The notes: a model not told the origin generated them from the letters alone. DNA of 64,000 nucleotides from Clostridia bacterium (GCA_017411325.1 JAFQQJ010000015.1:1-64000), one strand, 5' to 3'. Counted from the stretch's first letter, positions 53,050 to 62,066 are shown. Numbers and translations are program-made.

Positions 53050-54543
53050 ATGATTAATAAAAGCATTAAAAAACTTGTAACATACGGAATTGAAAAAGGA
53101 CTTATAGAAAAAGAAGATAAGATATATATTACCAATCAGATTATGGCACTTCTCAACCTTTCGGAATATGACGAGCCGAAAGAGGAGTTTTCGGATATTA
53201 ATCTAGAGGAAACTCTCGGAGAAATTCTCACATTTGCGGTAGAAAACGGCATTATTGAAGACAGCATAGTATACCGTGATTTATTTGATACAAAAATTAT
53301 GGGCGTGCTTACGGTGAGACCTTCCGATGTTATAAAGAAATTCAATGCATTGCGTGAAGAATCGGGAGAAAAGGCAACAGACTGGTTTTATAAATTCAGT
53401 CAGGATACCGATTATATAAGATGTTACAGAATTAAAAAGGATGTAAAATGGGTAACAGGAAGCAAATACGGCGACATTGATATAACAATTAATCTTTCCA
53501 AGCCTGAGAAAGATCCTAAAGCCATTGCCGCGGCAAAATTAAAGAAGCAGAGCGGATATCCCAAATGTCAGCTTTGCCGTGAAAGCGAAGGCTATGCGGG
53601 AAACGAAAATTTCCCTGCAAGGGAAAATCACAGAATTATACCGATTACGGTAAACGGAAAGCCCTGGTGCTTCCAGTATTCACCTTATGTTTACTATAAT
53701 GAGCATTGCATAGTGTTCAATTCAGAACACACACCTATGCAGATAAATACCGATACCTTCAGAAAGCTTTTATCCTTCGTCGAGCAGTTTCCCCATTATT
53801 TCGTTGGCTCCAATGCGGATTTGCCTATTGTGGGCGGCTCTATTCTTACACACGACCACTTCCAGGGCGGAAAATATGAATTTGCTATGGCGAAAGCGCC
53901 CATAGAAGAAAGACTTGAATTCGCAGGCTTTTCAGATATAGAAGCAGGCATTGTTGCCTGGCCTATGGCAACTATAAGACTTCGCAGCAAAGATAAAGAC
54001 AGAATATGTCTTCTTGCAGATAAAATCCTTGCTTCCTGGAGGAGCTACACCGATGAAGAAGCTTTTATATTCGCAGAAACAGACGGAGAACCTCATAATA
54101 CTATAACACCCATAGCAAGAATGAAGGACGGTCTTTTTGAACTTGACCTTGTTCTTCGTAATAATATAACGACTGCGGAGCATCCTTTGGGATTATATCA
54201 TCCCCATTCGGAACTTCACAATATTAAGAAAGAAAATATTGGCCTTATCGAAGTTATGGGGCTTGCGGTTCTTCCTGCAAGACTCAAGGAAGAACTCAGC
54301 TTGGTAGGAGAATTCATCGTTTCGGGAAAGAACCTTGCAACCGATGAGCGTACCGCAAAGCACGAAAGCTGGGTTGACGGCTTCATTGGAAATTATAATA
54401 ATGTTACAGCCGAAAATGTTGATTCAATCATTAAAGACGAAGTCGGAAAGGTATTTGTAAAAGTACTGGAGCATGCCGGAGTTTATAAATGCACAAAAGA
54501 GGGAAGAAAAGCTTTCCGCCGCTTAGCAGAATCGGTTAAATAA
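53050..54543 (+). CDS. galT: UDP-glucose--hexose-1-phosphate uridylyltransferase (class II GalT)
   Basis: 497 residues, the size of the Bacillota-type (class II) GalT rather than the ~350-residue enterobacterial form. It exchanges UMP between UDP-glucose and galactose 1-phosphate in the Leloir pathway. Seen are the cysteine pair CQLCRESEGYAGNENFPAR, EHCIVFNSEHTPM, and GGSILTHDHFQGG with H268-x-H270, corresponding to the uridylylated-histidine region. ATG follows GCGGAGGA. It is monocistronic. With GH2 and GH43 enzymes upstream it would channel released galactose, although galK and galE are not in the window. Confidence 0.95.
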   Translation: MINKSIKKLVTYGIEKGLIEKEDKIYITNQIMALLNLSEYDEPKEEFSDINLEETLGEILTFAVENGIIEDSIVYRDLFDTKIMGVLTVRPSDVIKKFNALREESGEKATDWFYKFSQDTDYIRCYRIKKDVKWVTGSKYGDIDITINLSKPEKDPKAIAAAKLKKQSGYPKCQLCRESEGYAGNENFPARENHRIIPITVNGKPWCFQYSPYVYYNEHCIVFNSEHTPMQINTDTFRKLLSFVEQFPHYFVGSNADLPIVGGSILTHDHFQGGKYEFAMAKAPIEERLEFAGFSDIEAGIVAWPMATIRLRSKDKDRICLLADKILASWRSYTDEEAFIFAETDGEPHNTITPIARMKDGLFELDLVLRNNITTAEHPLGLYHPHSELHNIKKENIGLIEVMGLAVLPARLKEELSLVGEFIVSGKNLATDERTAKHESWVDGFIGNYNNVTAENVDSIIKDEVGKVFVKVLEHAGVYKCTKEGRKAFRRLAESVK

Positions 54544-54547
54544 AGTG

Positions 54548-54576
54548 AAAATGCACCGCAAAGCGGTGCATTTTTT
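54548..54576. terminator. Bidirectional terminator between galT and the PHP gene
   Basis: A 12-bp perfect stem (AAAATGCACCGC) with AAA loop and T-rich ends on both strands; it sits between convergent genes and touches the PHP stop codon. Confidence 0.92.
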
Positions 54577-55387
54577 ATAACTTGACGCCGACGGGCGTTC
54601 TTTTTTTATAGTAGTGATATTCCGTGAAACCGATGCTTTTCAGCTTTTCCTTTGTTTCGGTAAAAGCATTTCCGACATTTTTGGCAATATGAGCGTCGCT
54701 TCCTAAAGTTATGAGCCTTCCGCCCAGGGCAAAATATTGCTCAACAACTTTTAGCGGAGGCATATATTCGCCGTAGAAGGAGCCGATTCCTGATGTGTTT
54801 ACTTCAAGCGCGATGTTTCTTTCTATGATGACGGATAAAATTTCTTCTACCATATCGGCAAAATCGTTAACATTTATTCCTCCGTGGTATTTACCGTTGA
54901 TATAGCGAAGCGGACAGGTTAAATGGGCAAGAATGTCAATGTCAATATTTTTTGCGGTATGCAAAACCTCGGATAAGTATTTTCCAAAATAGCTTTTTAA
55001 GAATTCTTCCGTGAAATCGGAAAAGTCAATTTTTGAATAGAAATCATTTACTTCCCCCATAAATGTGCTGTGAACCGAACCTATTACAACATCAAGGTCG
55101 GGGAGGGCGAGGATTCTTTTGGAGTATTCTTTATCGAGAAAGCCTTCCGCAAGCTCAACGCCTTTAAGTATAGTTATTTTATCACCGTATTTTATTCTTG
55201 CTTCGTCAACATCCTTATGACTCTGAAGTATTCTGTCATAAGCTTTTGTTTTCTCTGAGCTCGGTATATCAACATGGTCTGTTATACTTATTCCCGATAT
55301 TCCTTTTTCTATCGCAGAAACGCAAAGCCCGTCAAGCCTTTGCGTGCAGTCGTCTGAATTATTTGTATGAGTATGCGAGTCGTACAT
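54575..55387 (-). CDS. PHP-family phosphatase, histidinol-phosphatase-like
   Basis: 270 residues. The PHP metal motifs are all present: DSHTHTNNS, TDHVD, GVELAE, IGSVHS, ILAHLTCP, LEVNTSG and LGSDAH, as in HisK-type histidinol phosphatases. These enzymes hydrolyse L-histidinol phosphate using a trinuclear metal site; other PHP phosphatases share the same signatures. No his genes are nearby, so the pathway assignment is tentative. ATG at 55387 follows AAGGTGGC. It has its own promoter and shares a bidirectional terminator with galT. Confidence 0.85.
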   Translation of the reverse strand: MYDSHTHTNNSDDCTQRLDGLCVSAIEKGISGISITDHVDIPSSEKTKAYDRILQSHKDVDEARIKYGDKITILKGVELAEGFLDKEYSKRILALPDLDVVIGSVHSTFMGEVNDFYSKIDFSDFTEEFLKSYFGKYLSEVLHTAKNIDIDILAHLTCPLRYINGKYHGGINVNDFADMVEEILSVIIERNIALEVNTSGIGSFYGEYMPPLKVVEQYFALGGRLITLGSDAHIAKNVGNAFTETKEKLKSIGFTEYHYYKKRTPVGVKL

Positions 55388-55416
55388 ATAAATGCCACCT
55401 TAATTTCGATAATCGC

Positions 55417-55445
55417 AGTATATCATAAATTTGGTGTGTTTTCAA
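55417..55445 (-). promoter_or_regulatory. Promoter of the PHP gene
   Basis: On the minus strand TTGAAA (55440-55445), 17-bp spacer, TATACT (55417-55422). It occupies the space where the missing 5' part of sigG would be. Confidence 0.8.
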
Positions 55446-55473
55446 GTCTTTTCACCTTCATACATTCATTCCG

Positions 55474-55959
55474 ATGATAATCGGAGAGATAAGAAGATAT
55501 TTAAGGGACTATAATACAATCCGCGTAAGCCGCTCTGTAAGGGATCTGGCATACAAAGTAATCGCAGTAAGAGAAAAGCTTTCCAACGAAAAGCAAACAG
55601 AGGTTACAAACGAGGAAATTGCAAAAGTTCTTGAAGTAGATAAAAAGGATGTTGATATGGCACTTGACGCCATTGCCGATCCTGTTTCCATATTTGATCC
55701 TGTTTATCATGACGGAGGGGATGCGGTATATCTGATGGATCAGATATCCGACGAGAAAAACACCGATGAAAACTGGACGGAATCCATAGCCCTTTCGGAA
55801 GCAATGAAAAGGCTTGGAGAAAGAGAAAAAAGGATATTAAAACTTCGTTTTTTTGAAGGAAAAACACAGATGGAAGTGGCGGAAGAAGTGGGGATAAGTC
55901 AGGCTCAGGTTTCGCGTCTTGAAAAGAGTGCCATTGATAATATGAGGCGAAATATCTGA
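55474..55959 (+). pseudogene. sigG: 5'-truncated sporulation sigma factor sigma-G
   Basis: The frame encodes 161 residues that match sigma-G from MIIGEIRRYLRD through region 3 (RVSRSVRDLAYK), the DGGDAVYLMDQISDEKNTD linker and region 4 (REKRILKLRFFEGKTQMEVAEEVGISQAQVSRLE). Intact sigma-G is about 260 residues. The first ~100, including core-binding region 2 and most of the -10-reading helix, are absent. Just upstream the frame reads TFIPM, a possible remnant of TYAVPM, then reaches a stop (~55430). No ribosome site precedes the ATG, and the promoter of the divergent PHP gene overlaps this spot. A deletion that removed the 5' end is the simplest explanation. Without region 2 it should not work as a sigma factor. 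Confidence 0.85.
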
Positions 55960-56005
55960 GGGTGAAAAATAATGGCATTTTTTCGTATTCTTCTCAAAAT
56001 ATTCT

Positions 56006-56034
56006 TTGACAAATAAAGGTGTTTGTGGTATAAT
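56006..56034 (+). promoter_or_regulatory. Promoter of the lysA-scp block
   Basis: TTGACA (56006-56011), 17-bp spacer, TATAAT (56029-56034). Confidence 0.95.
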
Positions 56035-56073
56035 TTAGTGGTGAGAATTTGTTCAATCGAGGAGTAGACAATT

Positions 56074-57363
56074 ATGTTTGGCGATTATGAAGTAAGAAAC
56101 GGACATTTATATATTTCGGGCGCTGATACAGTTGAGCTTGCAAAAAAATACGGCACTCCGCTTTATGTTATGAGCGAAGATGTTGTGAGAGCATCCTGTC
56201 GTGAACTTAAAGGCGCACTTGATAAATATTACGATTCCTGCGGTATGATAACCTATGCTTCAAAAGCTATGTGTGTTAAGGAAATGTGCCGTATAGTTGC
56301 TTGTGAAGGGCTGGGAATCGACTGCGTATCAGGCGGAGAACTTTACACAGCCAAAGAAGCCGGTGTACCTATGGAGAAGGTGCACTACCACGGAAACAAC
56401 AAGACAGACGATGAAATCAGGTTCGGACTGGATATGAAAGTCGGAAAATTCATCGTCGATAGCTATGAGGAGCTTATAAAGGTAAATAAATTTGCCGGGG
56501 AAAAGGGTATTGTTCAAAAAATTCTTATCCGTGTAACCCCGGGTGTTGATGCACATACCCATGATTTTATAAAAACCGGACAGATTGATTCCAAATTCGG
56601 ATTTGCTATTGAGACCGGTGCGGCTGAAGAAATCAGCAAAAAAGCAGTGACACTTGAAAATGTTTTCTTAAGCGGTTTCCATTGCCATATCGGTTCTCAG
56701 ATTTTTGAAAAAGAACCCTTTGTCGAGACAGCGGAAATAATGCTTGACTTCATTAACGATATGGAGAATAAACTCGGCATGACCTTTACAAATCTTGTGC
56801 TCGGCGGCGGATTCGGAATCAAGTATACAGAGGATGATAAACCGCTTCCGTATGATGAAATATTAAAACCGGTTCTTTTGTATGTCAAAGAACGCAGAAT
56901 AAAAGAGGGCAAGGACTTAATCAGGCTTGGCTTTGAGCCGGGAAGAAGTATTGCCGGGCCTGCCGGAGTAACGCTTTATACTGTGGGAAGTGTTAAGGAA
57001 ATTCCCGGCATCCGCACCTATGTTTCGGTTGACGGAGGTATGGGGGATAATCCGAGATATATACTTTATCAGGCAAAGTATGAATTCCTCATTGCAGGAA
57101 GAGCTGACCAACCAAAGGAAAAAATTGTTTCTGTTTGCGGAAAATGCTGTGAGTCGGGGGATATGCTTGGAGAAAATGTTCCTCTCGGAGAAGTCTCTGA
57201 AGGTGATATTCTGGCGGTAAAGGCAACCGGAGCATATAACTATTCGATGGCAAGTAACTATAACAGGATTCCCCGTCCGCCCGTTGTGTTTGTATCAAAG
57301 GGCGAGGACAGACTTTGCGTAAAGAGAGAGTCATACGAAGATTTAGTCAAACTTGATATATAA
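56074..57363 (+). CDS. lysA: Diaminopimelate decarboxylase
   Basis: 429 residues. A PLP-dependent fold III enzyme that converts meso-diaminopimelate to L-lysine, the last step of lysine synthesis. K64 in ITYASKAM is the PLP lysine. Other family motifs are FHCHIGSQI, LGGGFGI, GFEPGRSIAGPAG and the CGKCCESGDMLGEN cysteine motif at the dimer active site, plus the final GAYNYSMASNYNR. ATG follows CGAGGAG. It has a consensus promoter, and the ScpA gene starts 20 nt after it, so it likely leads the housekeeping transcript. No other dap genes are in view. Confidence 0.96.
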   Translation: MFGDYEVRNGHLYISGADTVELAKKYGTPLYVMSEDVVRASCRELKGALDKYYDSCGMITYASKAMCVKEMCRIVACEGLGIDCVSGGELYTAKEAGVPMEKVHYHGNNKTDDEIRFGLDMKVGKFIVDSYEELIKVNKFAGEKGIVQKILIRVTPGVDAHTHDFIKTGQIDSKFGFAIETGAAEEISKKAVTLENVFLSGFHCHIGSQIFEKEPFVETAEIMLDFINDMENKLGMTFTNLVLGGGFGIKYTEDDKPLPYDEILKPVLLYVKERRIKEGKDLIRLGFEPGRSIAGPAGVTLYTVGSVKEIPGIRTYVSVDGGMGDNPRYILYQAKYEFLIAGRADQPKEKIVSVCGKCCESGDMLGENVPLGEVSEGDILAVKATGAYNYSMASNYNRIPRPPVVFVSKGEDRLCVKRESYEDLVKLDI

Positions 57364-57383
57364 GGCGCAAGCCTTTTTAGGAG

Positions 57384-58106
57384 GTGTCAAAAACGGAAGA
57401 GGTAATTTTTAAAACCGAGGAATTTGAAGGTCCTCTTGATCTGCTTTTGCACCTTATCAGCAAGAACAAACTGAGTATTGTTGATGTTTCGCTTGCGAAA
57501 ATAACCGATCAGTATTTTTCATATATCGAACAGTGGAAAGAAGAAAATATTGAATTTTCAAGTGAATTTCTTGTAGTTGCATCGGAGCTTTTGTATATTA
57601 AATCAAAGTTCCTGCTTCCGCGTCACGAAGAGGAAGAAGGAAACCCCGAAGACGAGGAGCAGAGTCTTCTTGCAAGACTTAAGGAATATAAGTTATTCAA
57701 GCATACAGCGTCTAAGATAGGCGACAGACAGTTTGAATCAAAATATCTATTCTTCCGTCTGGCAGAGCCTCTGAAGTTCAAAGCAAAGCCAATGAAAGAA
57801 ATGCCGAAGGATAAGCTTTTGATGTCGCTTTACGGCTTAGCTGAGAGAAAGGCATCGTTAAGACCGCCGGGAAAAGAAGTTTTGAAAGATGCGATTGTTA
57901 AGAAGCCTGTAAGCATTTTTTCAAAGGTAAAGGATATTTTAAGAAACATCAAAAGAAAAACAAAGCTTAAATACAAGGAACTTTTCAAAGGAACGAGGAG
58001 CGATAAGGTAGCTTCCTTCCTTGCTCTTTTGGAGCTTATTAAGTTGAGCCGTGTGAAATTTGACGGTGAAGGTGATGACATTACCATCACACATGTAAAG
58101 AGGTGA
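57384..58106 (+). CDS. scpA: Segregation and condensation protein A
   Basis: 240 residues. The kleisin subunit of the SMC-ScpAB complex that organises and helps segregate the chromosome. The N-terminal FEGPLDLLLHLISKNKLSI is the family hallmark; the middle (YIKSKFLLPRHEEEEGNPEDEEQ) and the C-terminal winged-helix (VASFLALLELIKLSRVKF) are normal. The start is taken as GTG at 57384, the only standard start after an in-frame stop, but it overlaps AGGAGG, so a non-standard start a few codons later is possible. It lies directly before scpB, the usual partner order. Confidence 0.93.
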   Translation: MSKTEEVIFKTEEFEGPLDLLLHLISKNKLSIVDVSLAKITDQYFSYIEQWKEENIEFSSEFLVVASELLYIKSKFLLPRHEEEEGNPEDEEQSLLARLKEYKLFKHTASKIGDRQFESKYLFFRLAEPLKFKAKPMKEMPKDKLLMSLYGLAERKASLRPPGKEVLKDAIVKKPVSIFSKVKDILRNIKRKTKLKYKELFKGTRSDKVASFLALLELIKLSRVKFDGEGDDITITHVKR

Positions 58107-58111
58107 AGGCA

Positions 58112-58690
58112 ATGAACGAAAAAGAAAGGCTTGCAGCTTTTGAGGCAATACTTTTTGCATCAGGGGAAAGCGTTCCCAAAGATGCAATAGCAGAGTCTCT
58201 TGAGATAACTGAAGAAGAAGTTGAAGAGCTTTATGTAAAGCTTTCAGAAAAATATAAAGACAGTGGAATAGCGGTAATAAAACTTGATACTGACTATCAG
58301 CTTACAACAAAAAAAGAATATTATGAATATGTCAGAAGAGTGACAGAACCCAAGCGAAACACTCCTCTTTCAAATGCGGCATTGGAAGCACTGTCAATAA
58401 TCGCATACAAACAGCCTGTTACACGAAGTCAGGTTGACTATATAAGAGGTGTTGACAGTTCAAGTTCGATGAGCAGACTCATAAACTGCGGACTTATCGA
58501 AGCCATCGGAGTATCGGACGCTCCCGGCAGGCCTTCTTTATATGCCACCACAAAAGAATTTTTGCGAGTATTCGGACTTGAAAGCCTTGAAGATCTTCCT
58601 GACATCGGAATGCTTGAACGGGAAATTGAGCTTGAAGAAAGCGATCAGCTTGCAATTGATACCGATGAAACGGAAGAAGCAGAAGAATAA
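58112..58690 (+). CDS. scpB: Segregation and condensation protein B
   Basis: 192 residues. The tandem winged-helix partner of ScpA in the SMC complex: EAILFASGESVPKDAIAES opens the first domain, and LSNAALEALSIIAYKQPVTRSQVDYIRGVDSSSSM is the signature second-domain helix run, then GRPSLYATTKEFLRVFGL. An acidic tail follows. ATG at 58112 is chosen because AGAGGTGA precedes it; the earlier in-frame GTG overlaps that site. It starts 5 nt after scpA. Confidence 0.96.
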   Translation: MNEKERLAAFEAILFASGESVPKDAIAESLEITEEEVEELYVKLSEKYKDSGIAVIKLDTDYQLTTKKEYYEYVRRVTEPKRNTPLSNAALEALSIIAYKQPVTRSQVDYIRGVDSSSSMSRLINCGLIEAIGVSDAPGRPSLYATTKEFLRVFGLESLEDLPDIGMLEREIELEESDQLAIDTDETEEAEE

Positions 58691-58741
58691 TATAAAGGTT
58701 GTGTTAGTCTGATTATCGGAATAATAGCAGCAATTATACTT

Positions 58742-59269
58742 TTGGCCTGTATAGTTGTATTGTATATACCCATTAGGCTATACATTCGGTATAAAGAAAA
58801 GAAGCTTGATTTTTCAATTCATTACGGAAAAATCAAAATCAGGATTCCTTTGGGTTCAAATAAAAAGGCAAAAAGCAAGGCGGGAGAGAAGAAGGAGAAA
58901 AAAGAAAAAGAGGACGATTTCGGAAATTTCCGGAAATTTATCGCTCTGATTCAGGCTTTTTACGATACTTCTCCCAAAATACGGAAAATAATTATTGTCG
59001 AAAGGCTTAAGGCGGATTCTGTTTACGGAACGACCGATGCTGCTTTTACAGGAATGGCAGTAGGATTCGCTTATGCGGAAATTTATAAACTAATCGGATT
59101 TATAAGTACGATATTTACGGTTAAGCAGCCTGAGATAACAATAAAACCTGTATTCGGCGAAGAGTCGGTTTTCGAAATTGAAGGCGAAGGCATAATAAAA
59201 ACTAAAGCGGCACATATTATTTCTACAGCAATTAAATTTTATTTTAATTATAAAAAAGCTTTAAGATGA
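58742..59269 (+). CDS. DUF2953-type membrane protein, start uncertain
   Basis: At least 175 residues. An N-terminal hydrophobic segment (ACIVVLYIPIRLYI) is followed by a basic stretch (KKAKSKAGEKKEKKEKE) and a soluble part (VERLKADSVYGTTDAAFTGMAVGFAYAEIY, VKQPEITIKPVF) typical of DUF2953 proteins found in sporulation-linked neighbourhoods. The first standard start is TTG at 58742, but it has no ribosome site. The frame stays open upstream to CTG at 58709, 10 nt after AAAGG, which would add LIIGIIAAIILL and complete a proper membrane helix. I consider CTG 58709 the likelier true start. The gene sits between scpB and gerW, the common clostridial order. Function is unknown. Confidence 0.8.
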   Translation: MACIVVLYIPIRLYIRYKEKKLDFSIHYGKIKIRIPLGSNKKAKSKAGEKKEKKEKEDDFGNFRKFIALIQAFYDTSPKIRKIIIVERLKADSVYGTTDAAFTGMAVGFAYAEIYKLIGFISTIFTVKQPEITIKPVFGEESVFEIEGEGIIKTKAAHIISTAIKFYFNYKKALR

Positions 59270-59283
59270 AAGGATTGATTTTT

Positions 59284-59691
59284 ATGACACATCCAATTCA
59301 AGGATTAATGGAAGCTTCCATGAAAAACATCAAAGAGATGATAGACGTAAATACAATTATCGGTGAGCCTGTACAGACTCCGGACGGAACAACAATTATC
59401 CCTGTATCCAAGGTGGCTTTCGGCTTCGGAGCAGGTGGTTCCGACATTCCGGTTAAGGGTGGAAACGGCACTGCGGAAACTCCTTTCGGCGGCGGCAGCG
59501 GTGCAGGTGTCTCCATTAAACCCGTAGGATTTCTTGTTGTAGGAGCAGATCAGATCAAGCTGCTTCCCATTGATTCCGCAGGTTCAACTCCTGTGGACAA
59601 GCTCTTTGAATTCATTCCCCAGATGGTTGATAAGGTAAACCATATCATCAAGGAAAAGAAGGAAAAGAAAGAAAGCACAACCGAACTTTAA
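59284..59691 (+). CDS. gerW: GerW/YtfJ-family protein
   Basis: 135 residues. It contains the family-typical NIKEMIDVNTIIGEPV, a Gly-rich stretch (GFGAGGSDIP, GGGSGAGVSIKPVGFLVV) and a Lys/Glu tail. In spore formers GerW is needed for germination, but homologues also occur in non-spore-formers. ATG at 59284 follows AAAGGATTG; the earlier frame start overlaps the DUF2953 stop. Its presence beside a truncated sigG makes the sporulation status of this organism worth checking. Confidence 0.92.
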   Translation: MTHPIQGLMEASMKNIKEMIDVNTIIGEPVQTPDGTTIIPVSKVAFGFGAGGSDIPVKGGNGTAETPFGGGSGAGVSIKPVGFLVVGADQIKLLPIDSAGSTPVDKLFEFIPQMVDKVNHIIKEKKEKKESTTEL

Positions 59692-59747
59692 TTTATTGTA
59701 AATAAACATTTCCTCCACTCATATAATGCTTTAGGTGGGTGATTTGT

Positions 59748-60881
59748 TTGCGTAAAATAGCAATATTTATAGTGGTGATGATTTTAGGAAGTGCTTCGTT
59801 TAAGGTATATTCTCATTTTGATGTTTCGGCAAAATCAGCCATATTGATAGATGCCGAAACCGGCAGAAGTATCTACGAAAAGAATGCTGATGAAAGGCTT
59901 CCGATGGCAAGCACCACTAAAATAATTACTGCAATTACTGCGATTAAATACGGAAACCTTTCCGATGTTGTCACGGTTTCTTATAATGCGGCAACAACGG
60001 AAGGGTCTTCGGTATGGCTTTCTGAAGGAGAAAAACTTACTTTATCGGATTTATTGTATGCAATGATGCTGGAATCCGGAAACGATGCTTCTGTGGCAGT
60101 GGCGGAACATATCAGCGGAAGTGTCCGGGATTTTGCTGTGCTTATGAATAAGGTGTGTAAGGAAGCCGGTGCTTTTTCAACCAACTGCGTTACTCCCAGC
60201 GGACTCGATGATGAGCTTCATTATACAACGGCACGGGATATGGCCAAAATTGCTGGCTTCGCAATGAAAGATGAAGTTTTCAGAGATATCGTTTCTACAT
60301 ATAAGGCTGTGATTCCGTGGGAAGGAAACGACTGGGACAGAACACTTGTAAATCACAACAAATTGCTTATAAATTATGAAGGCGCTGACGGAATTAAAAC
60401 CGGATATACTAAAAAATCCGGAAGATGTCTGGTATCAAGTGCCAGTAAAGATTCGTGGAGACTTATAGCGGTTACACTGAATGCAGCTGACGACTGGAAC
60501 GATCATATTAAGATGCTTGATTATGCATATGATAACTTTGGCGAAGAAACAGATTTAATCAAAAAATATATTCCGCTTGGAAAAATACGGGTATTGGGCT
60601 CCGAAAGCGGATATATAAATTACGGTGCCGGAGAAAGCGTAACTATACGGAAGCTATCCGATAAAAGTGAGGCAGTTATCAGATATGATATTCCGGAAAG
60701 CATAAAAGCTCCACTCGGAAAAGGAGAGCAGATAGGCTGTGCGGATATATTTTTGGGAAATAATTACTATAAATCGGTTCCGTTGTTTGCCTTTGAAGAT
60801 GCATACAGGGATGATAAGCTTTTTATTTTCAGGGAACATTTTGTAAGATTACTTGAAATATTACTTTATTCAGTGAGGTGA
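59748..60881 (+). CDS. D-alanyl-D-alanine carboxypeptidase (DacF/DacB-type low-molecular-weight PBP)
   Basis: 377 residues from the TTG at 59748. A signal peptide or anchor (RKIAIFIVVMILGSASF) precedes the S11 peptidase domain with S55-x-x-K58 (ASTTKI), SGN (LESGNDASVAVAEH) and KTG (IKTGYT). It trims the terminal D-Ala of peptidoglycan stem peptides outside the membrane. A C-terminal PBP5-C-like beta domain (~270-345) follows. The start could also be GTG at 59739; TTG is preferred because AGGTGGGTG is then properly spaced. It follows gerW and precedes the pseudouridine synthase gene, as in many clostridia. Confidence 0.93.
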   Translation: MRKIAIFIVVMILGSASFKVYSHFDVSAKSAILIDAETGRSIYEKNADERLPMASTTKIITAITAIKYGNLSDVVTVSYNAATTEGSSVWLSEGEKLTLSDLLYAMMLESGNDASVAVAEHISGSVRDFAVLMNKVCKEAGAFSTNCVTPSGLDDELHYTTARDMAKIAGFAMKDEVFRDIVSTYKAVIPWEGNDWDRTLVNHNKLLINYEGADGIKTGYTKKSGRCLVSSASKDSWRLIAVTLNAADDWNDHIKMLDYAYDNFGEETDLIKKYIPLGKIRVLGSESGYINYGAGESVTIRKLSDKSEAVIRYDIPESIKAPLGKGEQIGCADIFLGNNYYKSVPLFAFEDAYRDDKLFIFREHFVRLLEILLYSVR

Positions 60882-60887
60882 TTTTAT

Positions 60888-61601
60888 ATGCGATTACAAA
60901 AATTTTTAGCTATTTGCGGCGTGGCATCAAGAAGAAAAGCCGAAGAAATAATTGCTTCAGGCAGAGTATATGTAAACGGAAATAAAATTACCGAGATGGG
61001 ATTTTCTGTGAATGAGACAATTGACGTTGTAACTGTTGACGGAGAAAAGCTTCGCCCTGAAGAAAATAAACGCTATATTATTCTAAACAAGCCCAAGGGC
61101 TACATTACCAGTATGAACGATCAGTTTGACAGACCGGATATTACGGCTCTGATTTCTGATATAAATGAAAGAGTTTATCCTGTAGGAAGACTTGATTATG
61201 ATACAGAAGGATTACTTCTTTTGACAAATGACGGCGAATTTGCAAATGCTGTTGCTCATCCCAAAAAGAACATAGATAAGGTTTATATAGCAAAAGTCAA
61301 AGGTTTTTTTGATGAAGAGGTTGCTGATAAACTTCGTGCGGGCGTTATGATAGACGGAAAAATGACAGCCCCTGCAAAGGTTACCGTATTAAAGTCGGAG
61401 GGGAATGTTTCTGAGGTCAGAGTGACAATTCACGAAGGAAGAAACCGACAGGTAAGGAAAATGTTTGAGGCGGTTTCCTGTAGGGTTTCTGACCTTAAAA
61501 GGACAGCTATCGGAGGCTTTATGCTTGGAAATCTTCCTAAAGGTTCCTGGCGTGATTTTACAGAAGCTGAAATGAAACTTATTGACAAATATAAAAAATA
61601 A
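60888..61601 (+). CDS. 23S rRNA pseudouridine synthase, RluB/RsuA family
   Basis: 237 residues. An N-terminal S4 RNA-binding domain (MRLQKFLAICGVASRRKAEEII...GRVYVNG) is followed by the synthase domain with the catalytic aspartate in GRLDYDTEGLLLLTNDGE and the RsuA-family HEGRNRQVRKMF motif. It isomerises a specific uridine in rRNA, RluB-like by similarity to the Gram-positive enzyme, though RsuA/RluE/RluF cannot be excluded by eye. ATG follows GAGGTGAT and lies 6 nt after the carboxypeptidase stop. Confidence 0.92.
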   Translation: MRLQKFLAICGVASRRKAEEIIASGRVYVNGNKITEMGFSVNETIDVVTVDGEKLRPEENKRYIILNKPKGYITSMNDQFDRPDITALISDINERVYPVGRLDYDTEGLLLLTNDGEFANAVAHPKKNIDKVYIAKVKGFFDEEVADKLRAGVMIDGKMTAPAKVTVLKSEGNVSEVRVTIHEGRNRQVRKMFEAVSCRVSDLKRTAIGGFMLGNLPKGSWRDFTEAEMKLIDKYKK

Positions 61602-61621
61602 CTGTAACGGAGGGACGGAAG

Positions 61622-61975
61622 GTGTATAAAATACATCCCGTTGAAGAACGGATAATAGCGAAGAGCATTTGCCCGGAGCTTTCTGAAAACGAAATTTTAT
61701 TTGTTGTAAACGAAGAGGGTAAATTTACAGGGAAATCCATTTGCGAATTTATCGAAGATACTGTTTATGTAAAAAATCTTACAGCACCTTATGACGATGC
61801 AAGAACACTTATGTTTCTCAATATGTTAAATTACGCTGAAAGACGCGGAATTAAAAAAGCTGTATGTATTAATAAGGAACTTGATGATTTATGCAAGCGA
61901 TACGGCTTTGATGAAAATATGGCAGTGAGCCTTGAGGGATTTTTTGCTCCCGGGGCACATTGCAACCATGAATAG
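61622..61975 (+). CDS. Small hypothetical protein, possibly GNAT-related
   Basis: 117 residues. GTG start at 61622, after GGAGGGACGGAAG. I do not recognise it. The middle (APYDDARTLMFLNMLNYAERRGIKKAVC) and end (LCKRYGFDE) resemble the last helices and strand of a GNAT acetyltransferase, and the front has the beta-hairpin-like ILFVVNEEGKFTGKSIC, so it may be a minimal or degenerate GNAT domain. It sits 20 nt after the pseudouridine synthase gene in the same orientation. Confidence 0.65.
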   Translation: MYKIHPVEERIIAKSICPELSENEILFVVNEEGKFTGKSICEFIEDTVYVKNLTAPYDDARTLMFLNMLNYAERRGIKKAVCINKELDDLCKRYGFDENMAVSLEGFFAPGAHCNHE

Positions 61976-61982
61976 CAAATAA

Positions 61983-62007
61983 ATTCTTTAAGACTACCTT
62001 AAAGAAT
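61983..62007. other. Perfect inverted repeat before the decarboxylase operon
   Basis: ATTCTTTAAG and CTTAAAGAAT enclose ACTAC. It lacks a T tract, so it could be a weak terminator of the upstream block or an operator for the downstream genes. Confidence 0.55.
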
Positions 62008-62066
62008 ATTTGAATAATTCCTAAAAAATAAAGGAAAAAATATACATTATAACAGGGGGTATTTCT

